The position numbers and the translations under genes are program-made. From NCBI RefSeq assembly GCF_000285515.1, contig NZ_HE610957.1:513981-577980 (forward strand): 64,000 bases of DNA, written 5' to 3'. This DNA comes from Paenibacillus senegalensis JC66 (GTDB lineage: Bacteria; Bacillota; Bacilli; Paenibacillales; NBRC-103111). Positions 26,893 through 36,016 of the stretch are shown here, piece by piece. Position 1 is the first letter of the stretch, and each line of letters begins with the position of its first letter. The notes under the pieces are model-generated. The model was not told the origin of the DNA. It made no database searches and was given only the letters and a program-made list of their open reading frames with translations.

Positions 26893-27771
26893 CTAGGAGT
26901 AAAGCTTATACAGGGCATGGGTTCCGCTATCTGCTTCACCATGGTCAGCCAATTGCTCGTACAAGGTTTTGGCCAGCCTCAAGCCGTGCGCTTCGAGCCC
27001 CATGGCGTCTGCTGAATCGAGCGCAATTTTCATATCCTTAATAAAGTGCTTCACATAAAAACCTGGCTCAAAATTGCCGCTAACCATCCTGGGTGCCAGA
27101 TTCTCCAGCGACCAGCTGCCGGCGGCGCCGCTAGAAATGCTTTGCAGAACTGAATCCGGATTCAGCCCGGCTTTCTCCGCATAGCGAATTGCTTCGCATA
27201 CCCCCATCATCGTAGAGGCGATCGCAATTTGGTTGCACATTTTCGTATGCTGTCCGGCACCTGCTTCACCTTGATATACAATATTAGTGCCCATCGCTTC
27301 GAACAAAGGCTTGGCCCGAGCAAAAATTTCACTCTCCCCGCCGACCATGATCGACAGCCGGGCATCACGGGCCCCTACATCTCCCCCCGATACAGGCGCA
27401 TCTAAAGCAGAACATCCTTTATTCTTAGCCGACTCCTCGATCCGCCGGGCAAGCTCCGGACTCGAGGTGGTCATATCAATAAATAGCTTTCCTGGCGAAG
27501 CATGGGTCAAAAGCCCTTCTTCGCCCCAATATACCTGCTCGACATCATGCGGGTAACCAAGCATCGTAATAACAGCGTCACAGTGCTGAACAAGCTCTCC
27601 AGGTGTCGAATGCCACTCGGCACCTTCGTGTAAAATAGGCTCCGCTTTGGAACGGGTACGATTATAAATATGAAGCGTATAACCAGCCTTCATCAAATGA
27701 CGAACCATACTTTGGCCCATCACACCTATTCCTATAAATCCGATATGAGTAAGTTTGCTGCCTGAGTTCAT
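26893..27771 (-). CDS. 3-hydroxyisobutyrate dehydrogenase-family oxidoreductase
   Basis: 292 residues of the beta-hydroxyacid dehydrogenase family. Rossmann motif IGFIGIGVMGQSMVRHLMKAG, substrate-binding motif DAPVSGGDVGARDARL, and catalytic region GAGQHTKMCNQ with the conserved Lys and Asn. Members include 3-hydroxyisobutyrate dehydrogenase and tartronate-semialdehyde reductase. Here it is the first gene of the LarA/GHL6 run, so oxidation of a sugar-derived hydroxyacid is plausible. The ATG at 27771 has GGGAGGAG upstream; the longest frame has 12 extra codons before the Rossmann fold. Confidence 0.88.
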   Translation of the reverse strand: MNSGSKLTHIGFIGIGVMGQSMVRHLMKAGYTLHIYNRTRSKAEPILHEGAEWHSTPGELVQHCDAVITMLGYPHDVEQVYWGEEGLLTHASPGKLFIDMTTSSPELARRIEESAKNKGCSALDAPVSGGDVGARDARLSIMVGGESEIFARAKPLFEAMGTNIVYQGEAGAGQHTKMCNQIAIASTMMGVCEAIRYAEKAGLNPDSVLQSISSGAAGSWSLENLAPRMVSGNFEPGFYVKHFIKDMKIALDSADAMGLEAHGLRLAKTLYEQLADHGEADSGTHALYKLYS

Positions 27772-27807
27772 ATTGAGTTCTCCTCCCTCTGCTTTCTTGC
27801 CACTCAT

Positions 27808-28170
27808 TGTAAGGTATAACTTGACGGCCTCCTACGGACAATTTTTGCGAAACCGCATCCTGCCTGGGTTTATAGCCCCAAAGGTCAAGAAATGTCATGA
27901 GCTGTGAGGTCTTATGAAAAGCTGAATCCGTGTATGACCCTGCCAGTCTCTTCTATTGACCGGTACATAATGACGACTTTTTTTGTTCCTGATTCCTGCG
28001 CGCGAAGCTTCGTTATAGGCTGGTGGTCCGTGGAGCATACGGCATAGCGTTAACAATTAGTTTTTAAAGGAAGCATGGGAGTGTGAGTGGAATCAGCAAA
28101 ACTAAATAATTGGAATGAAGGATGAAGCTAAAAGCGGAAGGGGTGGATTTAAAAAGTGAGCACGAAAGGT
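27808..28170. other. Gene-free stretch upstream of the oxidoreductase gene
   Basis: No frame with codon structure or homology that I recognise. It should contain the promoter of the leftward operon, but I could not identify convincing -35/-10 boxes. Confidence 0.4.
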
Positions 28171-28278
28171 GGATTGGGCAGTGGATTTGGCAGTGGATTT
28201 GGCAGTGCATTTGGCAGTGCATTTGGCAGTGGATTTGGCAGTGGATTTGGCAGTGCATTTGGCAGTGAATTGGGTACA
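28171..28278. repeat. 12-bp tandem repeat array (GGATTTGGCAGT)
   Basis: Eight consecutive 12-bp units, alternately GGATTTGGCAGT and GCATTTGGCAGT, from 28171 to 28266, and a ninth diverged unit. Because 12 is a multiple of three, all frames stay open and spurious ORFs appear on both strands. Read on the plus strand from a GTG at 28156 (GGAAGGGG upstream) it would encode a GSGF/GSAF repeat peptide of 61 residues; whether this is translated is unclear. Confidence 0.9.
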
Positions 28279-28609
28279 GGTAGTTTGGGAAAGCGGGTTC
28301 GGCGCGCTAAATTTGGCGGACTCGAGTGGAGAAGCAACTAAGTGACTGGGGAAGAAATTTGAGTAGTGCAATAGAGAAGTGATTGGACAAAGCAATTTGG
28401 TGAATTGCAGCGGAAGTGAGATGGGAGATGGTTTATTATTGGGAGGAGTGAATTATCAACGAGCTGCGTTGCATGGCGGGCAGCACGTACGGGTGAGCGG
28501 AGCGGCAAGCGATGTGACAGGCACGCGCTGCATGCTAACGCCCGAGTAGGCTGTCGATTAACATGCTAATACCAGTTATTCAGCGGAATTTGATGAGGTT
28601 TGCCGCTGC

Positions 28610-28755
28610 TCGAATCCTAACGCTCACCATGGTCCTTATTTTGCTCAAATTACGGTTTTTCCGCCCAGATGTCACAAATATGGACGAGGATGAGCGTTAG
28701 AAATAAATTCCCTGCTTTTTCGGCTGAATAAGAGCAAGGGCGAGCGTTAGCGCAG
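28610..28755. repeat. Dispersed palindromic intergenic repeat, copy A
   Basis: A forward arm CTAACGCTCACCATGGTCCT... (28617-28646) and two inverted arms ending GAGCGTTAG (28673-28700 and 28725-28750). The same arrangement and much of the same sequence recur at 53682-53880. Two copies in non-coding DNA of one window suggest a family spread through the genome. No coding capacity. Confidence 0.85.
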
Positions 28756-29009
28756 AGCATCTTGCCAACCTTTTGGCTCACGAGACATCATGAAGGGTGC
28801 CGCTCACTGGACAATTGCACTGTTGCAATGGTACCCATTATAAGTTGACAGCCCCGACTGAATCGCTAATTTGTCCAAATAGCCGCTCTAATATCACGCC
28901 GGTTCGTGCACACGTGCATCGGCCAGAATTAGCGGTTCCGGCCCACCCAATATATGCGGCTCCGCATCGGCCCAAATTGGCTGCCCCTCCTCGCCCAAGT
29001 ATAACGGGT
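28756..29009. other. Gene-free stretch after the ribulokinase gene
   Basis: No convincing gene. A GC-rich region with repeated CGGCCCA/GGCCAGA-like words lies at about 28915-28985. I found no clear terminator for the ribulokinase gene here. Confidence 0.35.
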
Positions 29010-30668
29010 CTATTTGCGCATGCCTTTTAGCATTGGCATCGCTTGGGAGCCGCCGCGTCCAAAATAGTCGTGCAATTCGCTATATTGCTGGTACAGCTGA
29101 TCGTAGATTATCTTATGCTCCGCTATAGGCTTGTAGGTTTTTTCCTGCAGCCTGGCCATATGGGACGCAGCGGTTACGATGTCATCATAACCTCCCCGCC
29201 CGGAACCAGCCGCCACCGCGCCGAACATTGCAGCACCGACAGCCGGGGTATAGGTGGAAGCAGCTACTTTTATTTCCTTGCCAACGACATCTGCATAAAT
29301 TTGCATAAGCAGCTGATTCCGCTGTGGCAGTCCGCCTGTAGCATACAATTCATTTACCTGCAGTCCGGCTCTTTCGAAAGACTCGATTATTTTCCGGGTT
29401 CCGAAGGCGGTAGCTTCCAGAAGCGTCCGGTAAAGCTCTTCGGGTTTGGTCTGCAGAGTAAAGCCCATGATTAGTCCGGACAAATGCATATTGCTTAGCA
29501 CCGAGCGGTTGCCGTTCCACCAATCGAGCGCAAGCAGCCCTGTTTCCCCCGGAGCGTAGCGGCTTGCTTTGCGCTCCAGCAGAGCATGGACACTAACCCC
29601 TTCGCTGCGGGCCTCTTGCTTGACATATTCCGGGATGGAATGCTCTACAAACCAAGCGAAGGTATCACCTGTAGCTGCCTGACCGGATTCATAACCATAC
29701 AAGCCCGGAATAATGCCGTCTTCAACAACGCCGCACATCCCTTCAACCTCGACTTCCTTCTCGGCAAGCAGCAGATGGCAAACGGATGTCCCCATCGCCA
29801 TCACCAGCTTGCCGGGCGTAACTACACCAGCGGCGGGTACTGCCGCGTGCGCATCAATGATTCCTGCAGCAACCGGAATTCCGGGCGGCAAGCCCATCGA
29901 CTTGGCCATGGCCGGAGATAGCTCTCCAACCCTGCTGCCCAATGGCACCACTTCGCCTCTAAGCTTCGTTTGCGGCAGGTCGGCCAGGCGAGGGTCTAGT
30001 TGAGCGAAGAAGCTCTCATCCGGATATCCCTCTCTTTTATGCCAGATCGCTTTATAGCCCGCTGTACAGCTGTTGCGTTTCAGCTCTCCTGTCAGCTTGT
30101 ACACGACCCAATCTGCCGCCTCCACAAACAGGTCCGCTTTCTCAAACAGCTCCGGGCTTTCGTCGAGAACCTGCCAAATCTTAGCCAGCATCCATTCCGA
30201 AGATTGCTTGTTGCCATACCGCCTCGGGAACCGCTGGCCGCTTGCAGCTGCCGCTTCATCTATCCATTGGGCGTGCTTGGCAGCCGCATGATGCTTCCAC
30301 AGCTTTACCCAGCTGTGCGGATTTTCCCGCATCGAATCGAGCATGCACAGCGGGGTCCCGCCGGCATCCACAGGCAGCATCGTGCATGAAGTAAAATCAA
30401 TGCCGATTCCGACAATCTGTTCAGCCGAAATTCCGCTTTGACGGACGGCTTCCGGCACGGATTCAGTCAGCACCTCCAAGTAATCCGCAGGATGCTGCAA
30501 AGCCCAATCTTTGGCGAGCTTCTGGCCGCTTGGCAGTTCACTGTCCATAACCCCGTGCCGATAGGGTGTGACATGCTGAGCCACTTCCTCGCCATTACTC
30601 AAATCCACGAGAACGGCTCTGCCTGACTCAGTACCAAAATCGATTCCTAATGCATAACGTTTACTCAT
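29010..30668 (-). CDS. araB: Ribulokinase (AraB-type FGGY kinase)
   Basis: 552 residues, close to Bacillus AraB and longer than xylulokinases. N-terminal [17 protein letters not shown] is AraB-like; [46 protein letters not shown] and the C-terminal [21 protein letters not shown] motif fit the family. It should phosphorylate L-ribulose (or D-ribulose) at C5. The start is the ATG at 30668 (MSKRYALG), nine bases after GGGGG; the longest frame has 20 extra codons. No araA or araD is adjacent. It points in the same direction as the LarA/GHL6 run but is separated by 1.2 kb, so co-transcription is uncertain. Confidence 0.88.
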   Translation of the reverse strand: MSKRYALGIDFGTESGRAVLVDLSNGEEVAQHVTPYRHGVMDSELPSGQKLAKDWALQHPADYLEVLTESVPEAVRQSGISAEQIVGIGIDFTSCTMLPVDAGGTPLCMLDSMRENPHSWVKLWKHHAAAKHAQWIDEAAAASGQRFPRRYGNKQSSEWMLAKIWQVLDESPELFEKADLFVEAADWVVYKLTGELKRNSCTAGYKAIWHKREGYPDESFFAQLDPRLADLPQTKLRGEVVPLGSRVGELSPAMAKSMGLPPGIPVAAGIIDAHAAVPAAGVVTPGKLVMAMGTSVCHLLLAEKEVEVEGMCGVVEDGIIPGLYGYESGQAATGDTFAWFVEHSIPEYVKQEARSEGVSVHALLERKASRYAPGETGLLALDWWNGNRSVLSNMHLSGLIMGFTLQTKPEELYRTLLEATAFGTRKIIESFERAGLQVNELYATGGLPQRNQLLMQIYADVVGKEIKVAASTYTPAVGAAMFGAVAAGSGRGGYDDIVTAASHMARLQEKTYKPIAEHKIIYDQLYQQYSELHDYFGRGGSQAMPMLKGMRK

Positions 30669-30728
30669 AAGTTTCATCCCCCATCTTTTATCCAGACCAG
30701 ACACGCTTGTTTTTAGGAAACCTGCCAA

Positions 30729-31427
30729 ACCTGCCCCAGTTGTTCACCTGCTGCCTCGGGAAAGTTGCTTCAACCGTTTTTTTCCATATAAAGATCCACC
30801 ATATAATGGTCCACCGCATAATGGTCCACCGCTTGTTCCATTTTTCTATACAATGGTCCTAATGCGGCATAAGGCCAGGTAACCGATGCTCGTTAAGTAT
30901 TCCGTTCCGAAAGAAGTCCGGGCGCTAAGCCTAAATTCCGGTTCTACGCCTGGAGCAGGTATTGCAGCTGGCAGATGGCTGCTCTGCAGAGATTAATCCG
31001 ATGATTTATACACGCCGGATGAATCACCGACCCGATCTGGCCGACGACCTGGCTTTGTAACCATATGGATTGGCGAAGGCGTTTTCAGTGATGTATTCCC
31101 CTCCTCATTCCCGAACCGTTGGAATTCTAATTACTGTCATGTCGACATATTCATCACACATACCCAAATAATACTGAAAAAAGGACTAGTTAACAATACA
31201 ACCGGCGAATCCCAATGATACTCCGTTCATAAGCAGCAGGTGCGGACCCCATACTTGGAATAGCAAGCACCTCCTTCAAAAACTTCTAATACGTCCCCGG
31301 GCACCTTCCGGATGTTGAATAACAGCCCAATTCCTGCAGAAAAAATGGAAAAGCTGAAAGACTTGACCTGAGAATCTGAAAAGGGACCTTTCGAAACATC
31401 CGTTTTCAATTACATTGCACCGAAATT
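30729..31427. other. Gene-free stretch between ribulokinase and alr
   Basis: No recognisable gene. Two near-direct copies of ATAATGGTCCACCGC occur at about 30807-30838. A short frame at 31227-31409 is discussed as a finding. The promoter of the ribulokinase gene should be here, but I saw no clear boxes. Confidence 0.4.
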
Positions 31428-31465
31428 AAAACCCCAGGAATGAAATTACAGCATTCTTGGGGTTT
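31428..31465 (-). terminator. Intrinsic terminator after alr
   Basis: Stem AAACCCCAGGAAT (31429-31441)/ATTCTTGGGGTTT (31453-31465) with one mismatch and an 11-base loop. T-rich tracts lie on both sides, so it may work in both directions. It lies 60 bp past the alr stop. Confidence 0.8.
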
Positions 31466-31524
31466 CTTATTTTTAGTTATACAGGCAGAACTGCCGTTTT
31501 CGGACCTTACTTAGTGCTTGAATC

Positions 31525-32874
31525 TTACAAGCCAGGCTCCCCGGAGGTATACATCCTGCGAACCCGTGCTGTCAGCAGAAGAAGCACTTGCTGCGGAATG
31601 CTGTCCAGCTGTTCGGCCCTTTCCTCCAACGTGATCTCTTCTTCCTTTTGCCTGCCGATAAATGTTACCACCGTACCGGGGGGATAATATTGCGGCAATC
31701 TAATCATCAGCTGATCCATACAAACGTTGCCAACTATCGGCACCCGCTGACCATCGACCAGCACGCTGCTGCCCTTATAGCCGCGGAACACCCCGTCGCC
31801 ATATCCCAAAGGAACCGTTGCTATCCATTCTTTGTCCTGCGCTGTGTAGGAGCAATCATAGCTAATCGCGCTCCCCGGCTCGACCTCTTTGCAGTGCACA
31901 ATGGTCGTATGAAGGGAAAGCGTCGGCTCGAGATGAAGGTTCACCTGTTCCCGCACGGCCGGCTCGCAAGGGTCTATTCCGTATAGGGACGCGCCGACCC
32001 GGACCATATCGAGGCTTCGCTGCGGGTAATGCAGAGCGGCCGCACTGTTAGAAGCGTGGAAAACTTGCGGCCGGAAGCCCGCTTCGATAACCCACTGCTT
32101 CATTTCATCAAAGCGTGACATTTGCTTGTCGTAATAGGTGGAGTCTGCCAATTGGGCGGTCGCCAGATGGGTGAAAACTCCTTCTACGCTAATATGGTCA
32201 GCCTTCAGCAGCGGAATCATCGCCTCCCACTCCTGCTTATGCCGGATGCCAAGCCGCCCCAAGCCGGTATCCATTTTCACATGAACCCGCAGCTGTTTGT
32301 TGGACCAAGTTCGGAAGGCCTCCATCTCTCTTAACCAGGACGCTTGAAAGACGGTTACGGACAGCTCCAGCTCCGCAGCTGCGGCAGCTTCTTGCGGCTT
32401 TATCGGGGTCAGGATCAGTATAGGCACGCGAATTCCCGCATTCCGCAGCTGAATCGCTTCATTAAGCAAGCCTACTGCCAAGGCATCGGCCCCTCCCTTC
32501 AGAACCGCCCAGGCTGCCGCAACGGCGCCGTGGCCGTAGCCATCCGCTTTGACGGCGGCCATGAATAAAGTCCCTTCTGGAAGCCTCTCGCGTATACGAC
32601 GAGTATTGCGTTCTATCCTGTCGACATGAACCTCAGCCCACGTTTGCGGTCCGCTCCCCTCATAAATGCTCCTTGATAACCCCGGCAATCGGAATGCCCG
32701 CACAGGGTCGGGCTCATCGCTGCCTGGGAAGACAGCTGCCACTCCAGAGACAGCTGCTTCCGTATTTATCGCGCCGTGTTTGTCCTCGTTGTATATCGTA
32801 TACGATTCATTTCCCTCGTTGTATATCGTTTGTGATTTCGTTTGTGAATTATTTCTATGGAGGAGAGGCTTCAT
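31525..32874 (-). CDS. alr: Alanine racemase with N-terminal extension
   Basis: 449 residues against the usual 370-390. The catalytic body starts near residue 77 (TWAEVHVDRIERN): PLP Lys in MAAVKADGYGHG, RVGASLYGIDP, the Tyr region ISYDCSYTA and VCMDQLMIRLP. It makes D-Ala for the Ddl and MurF encoded upstream. The first 75 residues have no counterpart in typical Alr and contain a repeated TIYNE word. The ATG at 32874 overlaps the murF stop by one base and has GGGAGGG six bases before it, so the extension appears to be translated. VanT-type serine racemase is unlikely: there is no membrane domain. Confidence 0.93.
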   Translation of the reverse strand: MKPLLHRNNSQTKSQTIYNEGNESYTIYNEDKHGAINTEAAVSGVAAVFPGSDEPDPVRAFRLPGLSRSIYEGSGPQTWAEVHVDRIERNTRRIRERLPEGTLFMAAVKADGYGHGAVAAAWAVLKGGADALAVGLLNEAIQLRNAGIRVPILILTPIKPQEAAAAAELELSVTVFQASWLREMEAFRTWSNKQLRVHVKMDTGLGRLGIRHKQEWEAMIPLLKADHISVEGVFTHLATAQLADSTYYDKQMSRFDEMKQWVIEAGFRPQVFHASNSAAALHYPQRSLDMVRVGASLYGIDPCEPAVREQVNLHLEPTLSLHTTIVHCKEVEPGSAISYDCSYTAQDKEWIATVPLGYGDGVFRGYKGSSVLVDGQRVPIVGNVCMDQLMIRLPQYYPPGTVVTFIGRQKEEEITLEERAEQLDSIPQQVLLLLTARVRRMYTSGEPGL

Positions 32875-34301
32875 CAGGCTCCCTCCCGCTTCCGGCCAGC
32901 TTCGGTTTGCTGCTGCAGAGCCTCGATCACATCCTCAAGCTGAAGCGCCCTGGAGCCTTTGACCAAAATAATAGACTGCTCCAGACGTCCTTCTCTTCTG
33001 GCTTGATACAGCTCATTGATCAACTGCTCTTTATCTGCACACACAGTAATCCTCTCAACTGGATAGTTCGCCTCTTTGGCTGCTGCAGCAATATGCTCCG
33101 CCATCCGGCCAAGTGTGAACAGATGATCCAAGCGCTCCGCGGTCAGCCGTTCGCCTATGGATTTATGCAGCTTTTCCGATTCCTCCCCCAATTCTACCAT
33201 ATCTCCGAGCACAGCTATTTTCTGCCTGCTCTCCTCCATCTCATATAAGGTATCCAATGCTGCCTGCAAGCTGCTGGGATTCGACTTATATGCATCGTTA
33301 ATAACAGTAATGCCGTCAGCAATCTCTATTTTCTCGTTCCGCATACCCGTCGCTTCGATTTGCAGGAGGCCTTTCGTTATACGGGCAAATGAAATTCCGA
33401 AATAACGGGCTACGGACAGGGCAGCGAGCGCATTAATCATCTGATGCTTGCCAAGCAGCGGGATACGCAGTCTTGGACATTCCCGGTCGGATATCGTGAA
33501 TTCAACACCGGTGTCATCCATAGTGTAGTGCACCGGATAAACGTCGTTAGCCGGATGATCGCCGAAAGACAGCCGCTCATAGCTGCCCTTAAGGCGGGAC
33601 AGCGGCTGCGTCAATCTCGGATTGTCTCCGTTGTAGACAAGCACTCCGTCCTCCTTTAACCCGCAGACGATTTCAAGCTTGGCTTGGACGATATATTCCC
33701 TGCTTTTCAGATCTGCTAGATGAACCTCACTCGCGTTGGTGATGATCGCAGCATCCGGCTTGGCAATCGACGAGAGCAGCTGAATTTCACCGAGGGCGGA
33801 CATGCCCATCTCGACAACTGCCATTTCCGTGTCCTCTTCCAAGGCCAGCAAGGTCAGCGGTACACCCAGATGATTATTCAAATTCCCGAATGTTTTTTGT
33901 GTTTTAAAAGTCGTAGACAACAGAGCAGCCAAAATATCCTTGGTTGAAGTTTTTCCATTGCTTCCCGTAATGCCAATCACCCGCACCGGCAGCTCGCTGC
34001 GATACACCTTAGCCAGCCTTTGCAAGGCCAGCAGTGAATCGTCGACGAGTAGAACCGGGCCATAGGCCGGAGGTACCGGTTTGCTTTTCTCCCATAGAAC
34101 CGCAGCCGCTCCCTTGTCAAGGGCCTGCTGCACGAAGCGATGGCCGTCCATCCGGTCGCCAACGATCGGAACGAACAAATTACCGGGCTCCAAAGTTCGG
34201 GTATCAATCGAAACCCCGCGAATCAGCGGGTTGGCCTGGTAGTCCGGATTCCACCCGGCTCCAATCATTTGTGCGATCTGCTTAAACGTTCTTGTAATCA
34301 T
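32874..34301 (-). CDS. murF: UDP-N-acetylmuramoyl-tripeptide--D-alanyl-D-alanine ligase
   Basis: 475 residues. A Mur ligase N-terminal domain (IRGVSIDTRTLEPGNLFV), P-loop GITGSNGKTSTKD, central HLGVPLTLLAL and the C-terminal domain with INDAYKSNPSSLQAALDTL. It adds D-Ala-D-Ala to the UDP-MurNAc-tripeptide in the cytoplasm. It starts four bases after ddl and overlaps alr by one base, a tight ddl-murF-alr operon supplying the D-Ala-D-Ala branch of cell wall synthesis. GAGGGGG precedes the ATG. Confidence 0.96.
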   Translation of the reverse strand: MITRTFKQIAQMIGAGWNPDYQANPLIRGVSIDTRTLEPGNLFVPIVGDRMDGHRFVQQALDKGAAAVLWEKSKPVPPAYGPVLLVDDSLLALQRLAKVYRSELPVRVIGITGSNGKTSTKDILAALLSTTFKTQKTFGNLNNHLGVPLTLLALEEDTEMAVVEMGMSALGEIQLLSSIAKPDAAIITNASEVHLADLKSREYIVQAKLEIVCGLKEDGVLVYNGDNPRLTQPLSRLKGSYERLSFGDHPANDVYPVHYTMDDTGVEFTISDRECPRLRIPLLGKHQMINALAALSVARYFGISFARITKGLLQIEATGMRNEKIEIADGITVINDAYKSNPSSLQAALDTLYEMEESRQKIAVLGDMVELGEESEKLHKSIGERLTAERLDHLFTLGRMAEHIAAAAKEANYPVERITVCADKEQLINELYQARREGRLEQSIILVKGSRALQLEDVIEALQQQTEAGRKREGA

Positions 34302-34305
34302 GCTG

Positions 34306-35442
34306 TTACCCCCTCACCAATCGGATTGATTGCTTGTTCTTGTACCTTTCCATTGCCAGCTCAATGAGCCGGTCGAGCAGTTCCCCGTAAGTGGTTCCGT
34401 CCGTTGCTTCCCATAATGCGGGAAACATGCTGTTCATGGTAAAGCCCGGAAGAGTATTCACTTCGTTGAAATAACATTGGTCCTCGGCTGTCACGAAAAA
34501 ATCGATACGCATCAAGCCCGAACCACCCAATCGCTTATAAATGCGCAGGGCGGATTCCCGCAAGTGCTGCTCAACACCCGCCGTTATGCGGGCAGGAATT
34601 TGCTTGATCAGCCTGCCGCTTTTGTATTTTTTCTCGTAGTCGAAGAAGTCTGCTTCCCGAACAAATTCTCCTCCCACTGAGCATTGCGGCTCCTCGTTGC
34701 CGAGAACGGCAAATTGAACCTCACGGCCAACAATTTCTTCCTCGATCAACAGCTTGTGGTCGTATTGAAATGCAGTTTTTAAGGCGGCTTTCAATTCATC
34801 ACGGTTTTTGCAGCGATTAATTCCTATGCTGGAGCCCATGTTTGCCGGTTTGACGTAACAGGGAAAGCCCGGGAATACTTCCAGCTCTGCACAGATTTGC
34901 TCTTCATGAGCTCTCCATTCATAAAAAAGCAGCGTGCGGTAAGAAGCTTGTCCGATATCTAGACCAGACAGCAGATGCTTCATCGTCTCTTTGTCCATTC
35001 CTGCAGCAGACGCTAGCACGCCGCTCCCCACATAAGGCAGCTGCAGCATTTCCAGCAAGCCTTGCAAGGTGCCGTCTTCCCCGAAGGTTCCGTGAATAAC
35101 CGGAAAAACAACCTTCGGCTCGTTCGTGGACCAATAAGTTTGCATAACTTCTGCCAGCGACAAGACTGGTGTCAGGCTTCTCGATTCAGCCGCCTTTCCG
35201 CTCATTTTCAACATGTCTATCGTTATGTCATGGGGCTTGGGTGCGGCAGCTGACAGACTATCTCCATTGCTGTTTCCCGCAAGCTCACCTTGACAGTGCC
35301 AATTGCCTGCCTCGCTAATATAAATAGGTACTATTCGATAACGACTTCTGTCCAGTGACTGGATAACCGTCTGCGCTGTGATAAGAGAGACTTCATGCTC
35401 CGCAGACTGGCCTCCATAGATAACAAAAATGTTGGTTTTCAT
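34306..35442 (-). CDS. ddl: D-alanine--D-alanine ligase
   Basis: 378 residues, ATP-grasp fold. N-terminal FVIYGGQSAEHEVS, ATP-binding YVKPANMGSSIGINR, omega loop FFDYEKKY and metal-binding RIDFF...FNEVNTLPGFT. The Tyr in the omega loop is expected for D-Ala as second substrate; D-Lac (VanA) enzymes have a different loop. This argues against a vancomycin-resistance ligase. The second of two in-frame ATGs (35442) has GGAGG at eight bases and is preferred. It is the first gene of the ddl-murF-alr operon. Confidence 0.95.
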   Translation of the reverse strand: MKTNIFVIYGGQSAEHEVSLITAQTVIQSLDRSRYRIVPIYISEAGNWHCQGELAGNSNGDSLSAAAPKPHDITIDMLKMSGKAAESRSLTPVLSLAEVMQTYWSTNEPKVVFPVIHGTFGEDGTLQGLLEMLQLPYVGSGVLASAAGMDKETMKHLLSGLDIGQASYRTLLFYEWRAHEEQICAELEVFPGFPCYVKPANMGSSIGINRCKNRDELKAALKTAFQYDHKLLIEEEIVGREVQFAVLGNEEPQCSVGGEFVREADFFDYEKKYKSGRLIKQIPARITAGVEQHLRESALRIYKRLGGSGLMRIDFFVTAEDQCYFNEVNTLPGFTMNSMFPALWEATDGTTYGELLDRLIELAMERYKNKQSIRLVRG

Positions 35443-35445
35443 CAT

Positions 35446-36016
35446 TTCATCCTCCGTTTGTCCCCGCCGGCTTGACCATAGGGAGCCGCTTATGTACTCC
35501 TGGACTAAGCTGCAACGTCTGTTGTTTGCTTTGCAACCATCATAGCCGACAGAACTAAAGAGAACCGAAACGAATCATAAAAAAATCCTTAAGATAGACT
35601 AAAGTTTCACTGAATAACTGAGTAAAAAGTACGAAATTCAATCAATTTTTGCAAAAAATATGGAACTGGGCCTGTCATCTGTCGTATGATACATAAGTGT
35701 TCGTTTACGGGCGGTTAAGGAGGTGAGTAGAAGAGGAGGGTTCGGCTCACATCTGACATCGGTGGTTTGTATGCTGGAAAGAGGACTTAATCGACAGCTA
35801 TTTATATACTGGAACGATGAATTTATAATGGGGAAATCCATACATAGCCTTGACGATGTTCAGATTATAATGGGTGCAATCATGTGGATCTTACCAGAAC
35901 CACTGTGATGATTACAGTCAATCCTATCTTTCAATTTGTTTAACTGCTTCGTAAACAGGGTAATTAAATAGAACTTTACTACCATACTTGTATAATTAGA
36001 GAGGAACGAGAGAAAC
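35446..36016. other. Divergent promoter region of ddl and the two-repeat lipoprotein
   Basis: No convincing gene. A TATAAT box at 35991-35996 lies 20 bp before the lipoprotein ATG, behind which GAGAGGAACGAGAG acts as a ribosome binding site. The -35 region is poor. Confidence 0.45.

Noticed and set aside
28064..28395. Minus-strand frames rich in HCQI or LPNP repeats
   Set aside because: They are the other-frame readings of the 12-bp DNA repeat and have no ribosome binding sites.
34306..35442. Vancomycin-resistance (VanA/VanG-type) ligase operon ddl-murF-alr
   Set aside because: The omega loop has the Tyr of D-Ala-D-Ala ligases (DYEKKY), the racemase has no VanT membrane domain, and no vanX/vanXY or vanH is present.
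35723..35908. 61-codon plus-strand frame after AAGGAGG
   Set aside because: The RBS touches the GTG, and the product has no recognisable features or sensible hydrophobic pattern.
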